From Dichotomocladium elegans (lineage: Eukaryota; Mucoromycota; Mucoromycetes; Mucorales; Lichtheimiaceae), in contig JAIXMN010000059.1 in NCBI GenBank assembly GCA_025716815.1, positions 15,001-58,860 on the forward strand: a stretch of DNA of 43,860 bases, in the 5' to 3' direction. Position numbers and translations under genes: made by a program. Under the pieces are notes generated by a model, which had not been told where the DNA came from, did no database searches, and saw only the letters and a program-made list of their open reading frames with translations. Of the stretch, positions 1 through 11,412 are shown in pieces. Numbering within the stretch: the first letter of the stretch is position 1; every line of letters begins with the position of its first letter.

Positions 1-243
1 TTGTGCATTCTGTGATCAAAAAGGATGGTTGGGGCGCTTGTGATTTAGTAATAAGTGCATAACGGACGCCTGTTAGAGCATGTCATCTGACAGGGTGATT
101 AAGCAGAACTGCTAAGCCTATTCACCGTTCGTGGTGGTGTTGTGTTACAAAAGCTAGAACGAATACTTACTCATAATAAATGTGAATTTCTTTAACGCCT
201 TTTTCCCCTCCAAAGTTTTCCTTATACTCTTGTTCACCATAAA

Positions 244-971
244 ATGGCTTCCTCAAAATCCAACAAAATCTCGGCACGCACTGTTGCCAAGGTCACGAAA
301 CACCATTATCGACCGGTAATCCCTTCGCAGACACGCTTGCAACTTGCGCATAGGTGTTCCCCAGTCGTTACGCGACGTTTGACCAGATCTATGGCATCAC
401 TAGATCTTCATGGAGATGGTATGAGTAAGACTGGTCGTCCATTTCGAGAAAAGGGCAATGATCCATATCAGAAACTCTACAAAATACAGCCTCATTAAAA
501 GACAGACATAGCTGATACCCAGGCCAGTCCTATGAGTGAGGACGATGACGATGACGATGGCGATGACGTGAACGACGATGATGAAGGCGGTGAAGAGATC
601 GATCTCAAAGGAGGAATGTTGGATAGGATGGATGATTTGGCGTTCACCAAATACCGCTTCCAGGTCGACGAAACGGAAAGCGATTGCAGTACTGGCAGTG
701 AAAGTGATAGTGATGAGGCCAATACCAACTACGACGCTCGTAGAGACAGTACTGTGATAGAAATCTCCCAATCAGCTCGACAAATGTCAACCTTGCGGTC
801 GCTGTTGCCAGCGAATGCTATTCTTACATTAGATCTAGACATTAACTGCAGCTTGACTTTGTTGAAGACCAGCAAGGTCCTGTCGATGTCAAGGCTTACG
901 TTTGCAAAAGACAAGGGTGCACACATGTGTCGAAAGAAGCGGCAAATAGAGTAGCAGCATGGTTTTCGTGA
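244..971 (+). CDS. hypothetical acidic protein with possible zinc-finger tail, uncertain structure
   Basis: An ATG at 244 opens a frame that stops at TAA 496-498. The same frame then stays open from 499 to 954, with an ATG at 532, so one stop separates two in-frame pieces (84 and at least 140 residues). The second piece starts with an Asp-rich stretch and is rich in Ser/Asp/Glu, as in many intrinsically disordered nuclear proteins. From 852 a different frame looks more protein-like: after an AACTGCAG acceptor-like site it reads through a Cys-x4-Cys motif (CKRQGC) to TGA 969-971. A spliced gene switching frame near 851, or a decaying gene, are both possible. I found no convincing donor that keeps phase across the TAA. 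I do not recognise the family, and nothing upstream proves a promoter. Confidence 0.25.
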
Positions 972-1694
972 GAAAGCAGAATCTCGGAGAAGTTGTTGCC
1001 ATTTCTCTTTTTCCTCACAATAGCTTGTGTTTAATTAAGAGCAGGATGGTTCGTTTTGCACATGTTCAAAAGTATAATGCGAGGGCGCACTACCAGAAAA
1101 AGGGTGGGAAGCGCATCGATATTTCTATTAACCGCGTCGCGCCCATTTTTATTCTCCTACTGTACCATTCTCTCCCGTTTTGTTTTTAAGCTTTAAAGGC
1201 TTTCTTTTATTTTCCAGACAATCACTGTCTCCTTTTTACCTCCACGTTCACGCCATTCACCCATCTTATTCTTACATTGTGGCGAACTAGCCAATGGCCA
1301 ATTGCCAGCTTTGCTGCACAGAAATGGCGACGGATGACAAGAAAAGAATACAGCATGCCGAGTTTGGTACCTTTCAGCAGCTGCCAGTCTCCCACTGTTC
1401 GCCGCTTTTTCTTTTAATCGCACAAATGTTCGAGTTAAGTGCGGCAAGAGAGATTGCGAAATATATAGAGATGCCATGCGAACAAAATAAAAGTGCGTTC
1501 CAAATGCGACTTGGCAGTAACCAAATGGGATTACTAAAACCGAGAACTTGCATTGTTTGCGCGAATGTCCTTGCCAACCAAATCCAAAAAAAAGAATCCT
1601 CTTGACGATAAAATAATACTGCAGGATCCAACATCTTTGTATGTGGCATCGACCTTCGAAATGCTGCCGAACAACTGGGCTGTGGGAGACGAAT
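972..1694. other. no supported gene
   Basis: Only short ORFs with no recognisable motif lie here, for example 1294-1605 on the plus strand with four cysteines near its start. Codon content is not convincing and overlapping ORFs of similar length occur in other frames. No repeat shared with the rest of the window was seen until about 1695. Confidence 0.4.
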
Positions 1695-1884
1695 TGGATA
1701 GACGAAAAAAACGAAAAACCTCGATGATTTTTTGCGAATTCAATAGCCGCTGCCGGCCAAATTCAGGGCCGCAATTCACCAACAACCAAAGTTTTTATGC
1801 CCAAACTTTTCTCAGCAATAACGAACTAAAAAATACGGCAACGAACAACTAATCCTTGTCGCAAACTTCTTCTTGAAAATCCTG
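1695..1884. repeat. degenerate relative of the TA-flanked MITE family, right end
   Basis: Read on the minus strand, the sequence ending at 1884 begins with the same terminus as the MITEs at 11.56, 13.28 and 15.13 kb (CAGGATTTTCAAGAAGAA) and stays similar for about 45 bases, through the TTTGC.ACAA and TTAGTTGTTC segments. A block around 1705-1730 resembles the inner part of the same terminus (ACGAAAAACCT). A TA follows at 1885-1886. The left terminus is not clearly recognisable, so this is an old or different subfamily member. The 5' end of the adjacent LINE begins exactly at its right border. Confidence 0.45.
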
Positions 1885-2233
1885 TATTTGCCTTTGGCCT
1901 ACCAAGCCAACTAAAACATGTTGGAAGTGTGTGTGGTAAGAACTGGTTTTTGGTGCGCCCAGCCATTACACTGCCACTGCACGAGCCTGATGCATTATCG
2001 CGCCTTCGTTTAGAAGGTGGCAGAATTTTTGAAGGGAACGAGCAGGCCTTTTTAGGCATGCCACTGCTCGGGGGCATTCCCTCCTAACAAATGGCACAGT
2101 GTCTGTGCTGTCTCACAGACTAGATTCTTAGTGGGTGCGGCCCCACCTGAATCGAAATAAATGCCGACCCAAACATCCAAAGAAGTCGAATGTAGGAGGT
2201 GAACCTACAGAAAAAACACAAAAGCTTGTCTCG

Positions 2234-3307
2234 ATGGAAGTAGACATCCCCTCTTCTGAGGTGGATGTCTCCCCATCTAAAAATGTGGTGAGTCCTCCTG
2301 CTCCCAAAACTGTTAGCTATGCTGCAGTGGCGGGTAATGGTCACTCACAAAAGTTGAAGGTCGCGTACTTGCGTGAACACAATGCTGTGGAAGCGCAATT
2401 GGTACGCCCCTTAAATGAGGCCCAATTTAATAGGGTCCTCAACTTAATTCGATCTCGCTTACCTAGCCAGATCCAACTTGTAATGGAGGTTGATCTTCAG
2501 CCTTCTTACTTGCGCGTTTTCCTTGCGAATAAGCAGGCAAAACAAGCGGTATTGGCATCCCCTTTCAAGGTGGATAGCCACACCCTTGTCTTTGAAGACA
2601 AGTGGGCAGTGGACCGAAGGGGCGGCCGCAGATACCGCATCTACAAATGTCCTTATGGCTGTGATAAGTCTCACTTTGTGAGCTCACTAAAAGCGTTTGG
2701 CCTTGTAACAAAGGTCGTGAATGTTCGCATTGCGAACATTCCGTCTGCTGACTGGTGGGTAACGATTCAGTTACCCAAGGGAGCTTCGCTCCCTTCTCAT
2801 GTTAAGTTGTTTGGCCCTAGTGGCGAAACACTTAGCAGAGTTCAGGCGTGCGATGAATGTTTTCATTGCCGCCTGAGTGGACATAAGTCTACGTCTTGTC
2901 CAGCCAAGGCTGCAGGTGTCGTTCCTAAACGGCCTGCTAAACCCCTCACTGGAGTCATTCAAGATCTCTCGTCCTTGGCTTTGGCGGCCAAAACATGTCC
3001 AAAAACTCCTGAGATTCCCGACCAGCCGCCAATAGACCAAAGTCCCACTGGTGATGCAAAAAATGAAGAAATTCAAACAGACGAGACGCCTGCTCTTAGC
3101 AAGCAAACGCCGGTGGCGGTTTCCACCCCACCTTCATTTGAAGAAATTGGAAAAATCACAAAGCATGCCCTTTCTTCCTCTGGGGTGTCTAGTGGACGCA
3201 TCCACAAGCCCAAACGACTGAAGGCGAAACACACAAAAGGCTCGAAACACGCAAATTGCCCCTCTTTAGAGGGTGCCCCTTCCCCAAAAGATGTAGACGA
3301 CCGTTAA
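2234..3307 (+). CDS. LINE copy 1 ORF1, gag-like nucleic-acid-binding protein
   Basis: This frame encodes a 357-residue protein starting at ATG 2234. The open frame extends upstream to 2135 only through a GTG, and the equivalent region of copy 2 has stops, so 2234 is the best start. The N-terminal third is Pro/Ser/Val-rich, the middle is a globular domain, and a CX2CX4HX4C zinc knuckle (CFHC..H..C) lies around 2858-2900. The tail is Lys/Pro-rich. In this family ORF1 coats the element RNA and is needed for retrotransposition. It is followed by an 85-nt gap before ORF2. The frame is intact here, whereas copy 2 has lost the knuckle by a 284-bp deletion. Confidence 0.85.
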   Translation: MEVDIPSSEVDVSPSKNVVSPPAPKTVSYAAVAGNGHSQKLKVAYLREHNAVEAQLVRPLNEAQFNRVLNLIRSRLPSQIQLVMEVDLQPSYLRVFLANKQAKQAVLASPFKVDSHTLVFEDKWAVDRRGGRRYRIYKCPYGCDKSHFVSSLKAFGLVTKVVNVRIANIPSADWWVTIQLPKGASLPSHVKLFGPSGETLSRVQACDECFHCRLSGHKSTSCPAKAAGVVPKRPAKPLTGVIQDLSSLALAAKTCPKTPEIPDQPPIDQSPTGDAKNEEIQTDETPALSKQTPVAVSTPPSFEEIGKITKHALSSSGVSSGRIHKPKRLKAKHTKGSKHANCPSLEGAPSPKDVDDR

Positions 3308-3392
3308 GGTCCCCTCATTTTGTAAACAATCTGTACATATTTTTTTGATTCAATACATTATCCACCCTAAGCATTTTTGTTTGTAAAGCGTT

Positions 3393-6300
3393 ATGGTCCC
3401 ATCTAGCTTTATCAGTTTTCTAAATGTGCGCGGTCTGTCTCATTCATTGAGTCGCAAAAAACTGCAGACGTTGCAAAACCTTATGGTTGCGCATCGACTG
3501 CCCTTTGTCTTATTATGTGAAAGTCACCTTTCTGATTCCCAGTGGTTGACCTTCAATCACCAAAACCCCTTGTGGTTTGGAAGGCGTCTTGCAAATGGAA
3601 GTTCAAGTTCGACAGAATTTGGCATCCTAATGCAACAGCCTCTCTGTGAGTCGTTCACCCTCACTGTCCTACCTTTAGATGGGCTTCCACCTAATAGTGT
3701 TGGACTTGAGATCACTCATAATGATCTCAGCTTTAGGGTCTTGCTTCTGCATGCCCCTAATCAGCACTCTCTTCGGAGAGAGCACTTTAAAACGATCAAC
3801 TCTTGTCTTTCCCGACTTGAGGATAACTCGTTTCTTTTGGTAGGTGATTTCAATTGCGTTCTCGATCCGCGTGATCGATTGCCAGTTGGATCAGTTGCTG
3901 ATGCAGGAGCTAAGGAACTTAGTTCCCTTCTCTCTTTAATGCGTGGTCAAGATGCTTGGCGAAGGTTGCGGGATTCTCGCGATAAAGGCTTCACCTTTGC
4001 AAGTACTAGCCACAACCATAGAAGTAGGATCGATAGAATCTACCTACCACAAACGTGGGGTGCACTGGCCTCTCAATGGTTGTCTAGCCCATTTGAAGGC
4101 AGTGATCACCACCTCATCTCATTGCGTCTTAAGGCCAACACGCATGTTGGTCAACGTCGTCCTTGGCGACTGAATCCTAAGATACTTACATATGACATTC
4201 AGGATCAAGTCTCTTCCTGTCTTAACTCTGACCAGCCGCACACCTCTCCTTTAGAGGATTGGATGTCCATGAAATCTAGCTGTTGCAAACTCTTTCAGAG
4301 TCTTCAACGTAAACGAGCTGCAAGGCTCAACTCGCGTATCAAAACGCTTTTGACCAGACACCAACGCACTGTGGCAAAAGGTGCGGATACATCTGCTGTG
4401 TTGGATGAATTGGCCTCAGCCTATGAGTCCTTTGGCAGTGAATCTCGTCTAGCTAATTTTGATCGATGGAGGCGTTTAGGGGATAAGGCCAATCCTTATA
4501 CCTTGCGTAAAGTGAAGCCTTCCCAACCTCCTGCTCTTATTGAGGCCTTAAGGTCCACCCCTGAAATGCCTCTTGAGGATTCCCCCTCTATCTCTGCTTT
4601 GATTCAGACATACTACACTGAGCTCTATGTAAATGAACCAAATGACCCAACTGCAAGTGAAGTGGTGCTCACTCAGTTGAAAAATGACTTGCGTCAACGC
4701 GGGTTCAATTCAGATCCTTTAGTTCACCTTGACAAAAAGATATCAGAGGAAGAGGTCAGATGCAGCATCCTCTCCCTCAAAAATGGTAAAGCACCTGGGC
4801 CAGATGGCCTGAGTGCAGAATTCTACAAAGCCTATGTGGATGAGGTAGCCCCTAGGCTTACCTTGGTCTTCAATGACCTCCTTGCTGGGATCCGCCCACC
4901 CAGTGACTTTGTGATGAGTAATGTGGTACTTCTCTTCAAGAAGGGAGACCCTACTCTTTTGAAAAACTACCGTCCCATTTCCCTACTGAATGTGGACTAT
5001 AAAATCTTCACAAAACTCCTAGCTTTGCGAATTGCACCTGCTCTTTGCCCTAGGATCCGACCCAGTCAGACTGCATTCTTGCCTGGCCGTGATATTGGAA
5101 CTGGCATCCGAGATGTCCAGATGGTTCTAAAATACCTTGAAGTGACCAACACCCCTGGTGTTTGCCTCTTCTTGGATCAAGAGAAAGCTTATGACCGTGT
5201 CAACCATTCCTTTCTGTTCGCAGTGCTTACAACACTTGGGATCCCTCCTGGGATTCTAGGTGTTTTACACACTTTATATGGACAAGCCCAGTCCACTGTT
5301 CTAGTGAATGGTGTTCCTACTGCTCGTTTTCAGGTTAAAAGAGGAGTTCGGCAAGGTGATCCCCTCTCCTGTGTGTTATTCATTTGCGTTATGGCTTGCC
5401 TTCAGGCTTTGCTTGAAGACAACAATGACATTGGGTTAGCTTTGCCTAATGCTCCCAAAATGACTTTTACGATGTTTGCAGATGATACTGTGATTTGTCT
5501 CTCCCACTGGGACCAATACCAGTCTCTATCCCAAACACTTGATGTGTACTGCCGAGCTAGTGGTGCTCGTTTCAATACAGAAAAAACGGAGGTCCTTTCA
5601 TCCGGCGATGTCGGTCTTCATCCATCTTCCCTCCCTAAGCCTGTCTTACCTACTACTCCTATACGCCATTTAGGAGTACCTGTAGGTTTTCAGCTAGACT
5701 TCGCGTCTACATGGGAACCCACCCTAAGGAAACTTGAAGATGCAGCTACTGCTCTAAGACTTTCCTCCCTCTCTGTCAAAGGGAGAATTATGGCATTAAG
5801 GACCTTGATTCTTCCCAAGGTCTTCTTTCTAGCACGTTATATCTATATCAGCTCTAGCCGCCTACGCTCTCTTGAGGCCTTTCTAGCTCGTCTAGTTTGG
5901 AATCAAGGACGTAGTAAAGCTAATAAGTATGTTCTTGGGTTGTCCCTCCAAGAAGGAGGCCTTGGCTTCCACCATCTTTCTACTATGGTAAAAGCTATCC
6001 GTCTTCGTGAAATACGATCGTTTCGCTCAGACTTGGATGCTCGCTGGGTCAAAGTGCTTATGCACCTTTGGCATCTTCAAGTCAGTAAGGGAAAGGGCAT
6101 TCCCTTGGCCTCCATCCAGGTTTACCTGGTGGATCCTTGGCTGCAAACAGCTACTGGACTTCGCTCCATGAATAACTGCTGGCCACAGTTTTGGAGCAAA
6201 ACACATTCTGAATGGTGTCGTAGAGCAGGCGACTCCTTTGCAGATTATCTGTCTTCTGCTCTTAATTGGGACTACCCTTTGTGGTACACCCATCTAACAG

Positions 6301-7252
6301 CGTTTGGTCCAAGTCGAATTTGGTCTACTATTCGACGTGAACTCACTGAAGCCACTCTTCCAGTTTGCTGGTCGAGTGTCATAAAACCTGATGGAACTTG
6401 GCGTCACTCGGCTTTTGACATGTGCGCCCCTTCTGTTGCCTCTATGTTCATCCGTGTCTTGACACGCGACGTTCCTCTAGAGATGCGACAATCTATGTTC
6501 TGGCCTTGTACCTCTACTTTGGTCCTTGCTGCCTGTGCCATTGTTAATGGTAGAAAGTTGCAGTGGAGTCTTCTGACTTCCCCTTCTAAACTTTACTACC
6601 CTTTGATCAGAGAAAAAGCTACCTTGCCAGCCTTCCCCTCTGATCTTCCTAAGGACCTAGGAATTTGCCACTTGCGTTCTTTTGTTCGCCCTTGGCCGTC
6701 GGTCTGGCGTTTACCTGTAGCTAACTCAGTTCAGCTGTTTCTGTGGGAACTTCAGAGGGGTTCCCTTCTAACAGCTGATCGTCTTCGGTCTCTTCCACAT
6801 GAGCAACGACTTTGCCTATGTGAAACACTGAAGAAACGTGTGAGCACTTGTTCTGGGCTTGCCCTCCTGTGCTAGAAGTATTAGACCTCTGGTGGCATAG
6901 TTGGTCAATATTACCTGAATTGAGTAGCCCTCCATATATCCAGTGGAAACACTGGCGCTACTACCACCTCTACACGTACAGTCTACCCTTTCCTGTCAAG
7001 GAATTCGGTGGATTGTCCATTGGACTTGTTCTGAAACAGTCATGGGCAATTCTTCTCTGGTCAATTTGGTTGACCAGAAATGCTGCCCGTTTTGAGTCGC
7101 ATCCATGGAGTGCTTCTCAAATATGTCTTTGCTATAACAAACGTTTGGACTTAGAATTCCAATTGCTGAAGCGACAACGGTCCCTTTCTCAAACGACCCT
7201 TGCCACTTTGAGGAAACTTTTCCTCTTACCAATGCCTAGCCCTAATTCGTGA
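3393..7252 (+). pseudogene. LINE copy 1 ORF2, AP endonuclease plus reverse transcriptase, one frameshift
   Basis: The frame starts at ATG 3393 and is open to 6875, then continues one frame over to 7252, giving about 1286 residues in all. The apurinic endonuclease domain occupies roughly residues 5-245: N11, E43, GDFN at 151-154 and SDHH at 237-240. The reverse transcriptase follows: KAPGPDG near 465, YRPISL, QTAFLPGRDI, DQEKAYDRV, RRGVRQGDPLS and the catalytic FADD at about 695-698. A C-terminal CxC...HxxxxC finger is split by the frameshift near 6841, where GTGTGAGCAC would need one more G to stay in frame. The enzyme nicks target DNA and primes cDNA synthesis on it. A single-base homopolymer loss may be a real mutation or an assembly error. 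Confidence 0.9.
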
Positions 7253-7478
7253 GCAAAATCTGTGTTCCTAGGCCTATGCGATTAAGTGTAAGCCATCATG
7301 TCTTGAGCGCTTAAGTCTTTGAGTGTGAGTGACCAGTTCGACTCTGGTGTCTTGGCGCTTGAGGAAGCCACTACCACTTAAAACAATCAAAATCCCAAGA
7401 CGATTAGATACCCCGTGAGTGGGCAAAAACCTCGACGTGGTTCACGGGCATAACACTTCCTCTAAGGGTTGTGGCTAA
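7253..7478 (+). other. structured 3' UTR of LINE copy 1
   Basis: Three hairpins can be drawn. ACCAG (7332-7336) pairs with CTGGT (7344-7348) around a seven-base loop TTCGACT, the shape of a tRNA T-arm. GTCTTGG (7349-7355) pairs with CCAAGAC (7395-7401). CCCGTGA (7412-7418) pairs with TCACGGG (7442-7448). In non-LTR elements the RT often recognises a structured RNA 3' end, so this is a plausible RT-recognition region. No complete tRNA cloverleaf or A-box could be fitted. Confidence 0.55.
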
Positions 7479-7827
7479 TATTTGCCTTTGGCCTACCAAG
7501 CCAACTAAAACATGTTGGAAGTGTGTGTGGTAAGAACTGGTTTTTGGTGTGCCCAGCCATTACACTGCCACTGCACGAGCCTGATGCATTATCGCGCCTT
7601 CGTTTAGAAGGTGGCAGAATTTTTGAAGGGAACGAGCAGGCCTTTTTAGGCATGCCACTGCTCGGGGGCATTCCCTCCTAACAAATGGCACAGTGTCTGT
7701 GCTGTCTCACAGACTAGATTCTTAGTGGGTGTGGCCCCACCTGAATCGAAATAACTGCTGACCCAAACATCCAAAGAAGTCGAATGTAGGAGGTGAACCT
7801 ACAGAAAAAACACAAAAGCTTGTCTCG

Positions 7828-8617
7828 ATGGAAGTAGACATCCCCTCTTCTGAGGTGGATGTCTCCCCATCTAAAAATGTGGTGAGTCCTCCTGCCCCCA
7901 AAACTGCTAGCTTTGCTGCAGTGGCAGGTAATGGTCACTCACAAAAGTTGAAGGTCGCGTACTTGCGTGAACACAATGCTGTGGAAGCGCAATTAGTACG
8001 CCCCTTAAATGAGGCCCAATTTAATAGGGTCCTCAACTTAATTAGATGTCGCTTACCTAGCCAGATCCAACTTGTAATGGAGGTTGATCTTCAGCCTTCT
8101 TACTTGCGCGTTTTCCTTGCAAATAAGCAGGCAAAACAAGCGGTATTGGCATCCCCTTTCAAGGTGGATAGCCACACCCTTGTCTTTGAAGACAAGTGGG
8201 CAGCGGACCAAAGGGGCGGCTGCAGGTGTCGTTCCTAAACGGCCTGCAAAACCCCTCGCTGGAGTCATTCAAGATCTCTCGTCCTTGGCTTTGGCGGCCA
8301 AAACATGTCCTAAAAATTCCGAGATTCCCGAACGGCCGCCCATTGACCAAAACCCTACTAGTGATGCACAACATGAGGAAATTCAAAAAGACGAGACGCC
8401 TGCTCTTTGCAAGCAAACACCGGTGGCGGTTTCCACCCCACCTTCATTTGAAGAAATTCGAAAAATCACAAAACATGCCCTTTCTTCCTCTGGGGTGTCT
8501 AGTGGACGCGTCCACAAGACAAAACGACTGAAGGCGAAACACTCAAAAGGCTTGAAACATGCAAATTGCCCCTCTTTAGAGGGTGCCCCTTCCCCGAAAG
8601 ATGTAGACGACCATTAA
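7828..8617 (+). pseudogene. LINE copy 2 ORF1 with 284-bp deletion
   Basis: Starting at ATG 7828, the frame matches copy 1 ORF1 until 8220, then jumps to the sequence equivalent to 2911 in copy 1. The 284 bases equivalent to 2627-2910, including the CCHC knuckle, are missing. As 284 is not a multiple of three, the frame closes at 8238; the C-terminal part continues in another frame to 8617. The deletion ends share GGC and GCAG, so slippage between short repeats is likely. The product would lack its RNA-binding knuckle and probably be non-functional. Confidence 0.85.
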
Positions 8618-8702
8618 GGTCCACTCATTTTTGTAAAAAATCTGTACATATTTTTTGATTCAATACAATATCCACCCGAAGCATTTTTGTTTGTAAAGCG
8701 TT

Positions 8703-10010
8703 ATGGTCCCATCTAGCTATATCAGTTTTCTAAATGTGCGCGGTCTGTCTCATTCATTGAGTCGCAAAAAACTGCAGACGTTGCAAAACCTTATGGTTGC
8801 ACATCGACTGCCCTTTGTCTTATTATGTGAAAGTCACCTTTCTGATTCCCAGTGGTTGACCTTCAATCACCAAAACCCCTTGTGGTTTGGAAGGCGTCTT
8901 GCAAATGGAAGTTCAAGCTCGTCAGAATTTGGCATCCTAATGCAACAGCCTCTCTGTGAGTCGTTCACCCTCACTGTCCTCCCTTTAGGTGGGCTTCCAC
9001 CTAATAGTGTTGGACTTGAGATCACTCATAATAATCTCAGCTTTAGGGTCTTGCTTCTGCATGCCCCTAATCAGCACTCTCTTCGGAGAGAGCACTTTAA
9101 AACGATCAACTCTTGTCTTTCCCGACTTGAGGATAACTCGTTTCTTTTGGTAGGTGATTTCAACTGCGTTCTCGATCCACGTGATCGATTAACAGTTGGA
9201 TCAGTTGCTGATGCAGGAGCTAAGGAACTTAGTTCCCTTCTCTCTTTAATGCGTGGTCAAGATGCTTGGCGAAGGTTGCAGGATTCTCGCGATAAAGGCT
9301 TCACCTTTGCAAGTACTAGCCACAACCATAGAAGTAGGATCGATAGAATCTACCTACCACAAACGTGGGGTGCACTGGCCTCTCAATGGTTGTCTAGCCC
9401 ATTTGAAGGCAGTGATCACCACCTCATCTCATTGCGTCTTAAGGCCAACACGCATGTTGGTCAACGTCGTCCTTGGCGACTGAATCCTAAGATACTTACA
9501 TATGACATTCAGGATCAAGTCTCTTCCTGTCTTAACTCTGACCAGCCGCACACCTCTCCTTTAGAGGATTGGATGTCCATGAAATCTAGCTGTTGCAAAC
9601 TCTTTCAGAGTCTTCAACGTAAACGAGCTGCAAGGCTCAACTCGCGTATCAAAACGCTTTTGACCAGACACCAACACACTGTGGCAAAAGGTGCGGATAC
9701 ATCTGCTGTGTTGGATGAATTGGCCTCAGCCTATGAGTCCTTTGGCAGTGCATCTCGTCTTGTTAATTTTGATCGATGGAGGCGTTTAGGGGATAAGGCC
9801 AATCCTTATACCTTGCGTAAAGTGAAGCCTTCCCAACCTCCTGCTCTTATTGAGGCCTTAAGGTCCACCCCTAAAATGCCTCTTGAGGATTCGCCCTCTA
9901 TATCTGCTTTGATTCAGACATACTACACTGAGCTCTTTGTAAATGAACCAAATGACCCACCTGCAAGTGAAGTGGTGCTCACTCAGTTGAAAAATGACTT
10001 GCGTCAACAC
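8703..10010 (+). pseudogene. LINE copy 2 ORF2 fragment, endonuclease domain only
   Basis: ATG 8703 opens a frame equal to copy 1 ORF2 with a few substitutions. It covers the whole endonuclease domain (GDFNCVLDPRDR, SDHHLISL) and the linker, and ends before the RT motifs because a hAT terminus joins at 10011; the stop TAG at 10011-10013 belongs to that hAT end. The endonuclease reading frame is undamaged. It is a remnant, not a separate gene. Confidence 0.9.
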
Positions 10011-10731
10011 TAGGGTTTCTCATTGACGGATCTGGATCAGATTGGATCCAATCCGGATCCACACTGCGCATCGAATTGCTCACACCGAATCCGATCCATT
10101 TGCTAAACGGATTGCAATTTGCAATCCAGATCCACACCGCTTCAATCTGTCCCAATCCATCCCAATCCGTGATCCATAATGCTGAAATGAGGAGATTTAT
10201 TAAAACACATCAATAGAGCGAAATTGGAAAGAATATGGCCAATTGGCAATACTGTCAGAACGGAGAAAGGTGAAACCGAAGTTGATTTTAAGATGACATT
10301 AGCAGTTGTAGCAAAAAATTAACGTCAAAGAACAGAAAATCCCAATAGGAATTAAAAAAGTTGGAGGGTTTGATCCATAGAAGGCAAAGTGGTATAATTG
10401 CTGACGCGGGAGCCATTTGGAATGCTTCTGATGTCTGGCAGAATGGCTTCAGACTAGCTAGTTATGCCTATGGTTGTGGCTGGGTGATGGTCACAAGCTG
10501 AACAATTTAATTTGCACCCATGCCCACCACATTTCAAAGCTGGTCTGCCTTCAGAGAAACCGCGTATGTAATTGTACTGCGAAACCAGCAACAAAGTATT
10601 ATTAATCGATGTTAATTGCTGCAATTACAGCGACGCGAAAGCTTTTTTTATTTATTTACGAGACTCACGCTTAAGGTGACATCTTTCTAGCATAAACAAT
10701 CTTTTTTAGTTTGCCGCCTGCTAACGCCCAT

Positions 10732-11412
10732 CTACTCGCTGAAATATGTACACCACGAGTTGACAAGTACACTCTCGCGAAGCTTTGCAGGATTGAGCCG
10801 ATTTCTTGATGCTGGAATGTAATGCTTTGCTCGTGAAAATGTGCGCTTCGAACCGACTGACGATGCTGGTATTGCCAGGTATCTGCGCGCCATTGTCTTC
10901 AGCTCTTTCCATTCGTTCACCTCGCCGCGCCAGTAGCTGAGAACAAGCTCCTGATTGACACCATTTGTCTCATCAAATATACAATTGCGGAGACGTATGC
11001 CTGTAGCTGGTCAGCAATCCTTTGCGGCCTCCTGATTAAGGCATCTGGATTGCAAATGGACGACTCATGACCAGCAATCGGCTTGTACGCTTCCCAGGTC
11101 GCTTGCACTTGCTCTTTCGCAACGTCACCGAAGTGTCCCCAGTTCTCGTCCTCCCACCATTGGAATTTCAGCCGTGGATCCATAGCAGTCGCGACAGCAA
11201 AGGCATGTCCTTCGGCCTTGCAGTAGTAGCCTTTTAATTTTGCCCATCCACAGTGTGCTGCTTCTGATAGCGCGGGCCATTCCTACGAATCAACATATTA
11301 AGTTTGGTGTCTGGAATCGCTTCACTGTAACCTCGCTTACATTTTTCCAGTCCTCCTCAAAGTTTTCCAGATGGTCAAGCAACCGGTTATATGAGAGAAT
11401 TACAAGGTTCAA
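10732..11412 (-). pseudogene. hAT transposase C-terminal remnant
   Basis: On the minus strand this matches the last part of the hAT transposase at 37748-38771: the MDPRLKFQWW segment (from 11183), then the C-terminal dimerisation region with FSRAKHYIPASRNRLNP and the stop at 10732. The conserved SLERTFS of the larger copy reads GSKRTFS here, and the frame is broken near 10915-10990. The N-terminal BED finger and the catalytic core are absent because of the internal deletion ending at about 11412. It cannot make an active enzyme, but the ends could be mobilised in trans. Confidence 0.85.

Larger units (their letters stand above)
1885..7478 (+). mobile_element. LINE copy 1, L1/Tx1-like non-LTR retrotransposon, full length
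   Basis: The element has a 5' UTR (1885-2233), a gag-like ORF1, an endonuclease-RT ORF2 and a structured 3' UTR. Its left border is set by comparison with copy 2, since both share sequence from TATTTGCCTTT onward (1885 here, 7479 in copy 2). Its right border is set by the point where copy 2 begins. No poly-A tail and no long target-site duplication was found. The endonuclease motif order and the RT motif wording resemble the L1/Tx1 group; that clade placement is from memory of motifs and needs a tree. One frameshift near 6841 interrupts ORF2. Confidence 0.9.
7479..10010 (+). mobile_element. LINE copy 2, truncated, head-to-tail with copy 1
   Basis: The same LINE begins again directly at the end of copy 1 and is nearly identical to it over about 2.5 kb (compare 1885-4695 with 7479-10010). 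It stops after the CAACAC at 10010, where a hAT terminus (TAGGGTTTCTCAT) begins. The missing ORF2 remainder does not reappear beyond that hAT element at 12481. ORF1 has a 284-bp internal deletion. Confidence 0.9.

Noticed and set aside
7270..7356. Complete tRNA gene around the T-arm-like hairpin
   Set aside because: No acceptor stem, D-arm or A-box could be fitted upstream; the 3' acceptor-like bases pair with a downstream segment instead.
7384..7420. Small-subunit rRNA fragment (GATTAGATACC)
   Set aside because: Only about 16 bases agree with the conserved rRNA stretch and the neighbourhood does not; kept only as a remark on the LINE 3' UTR.
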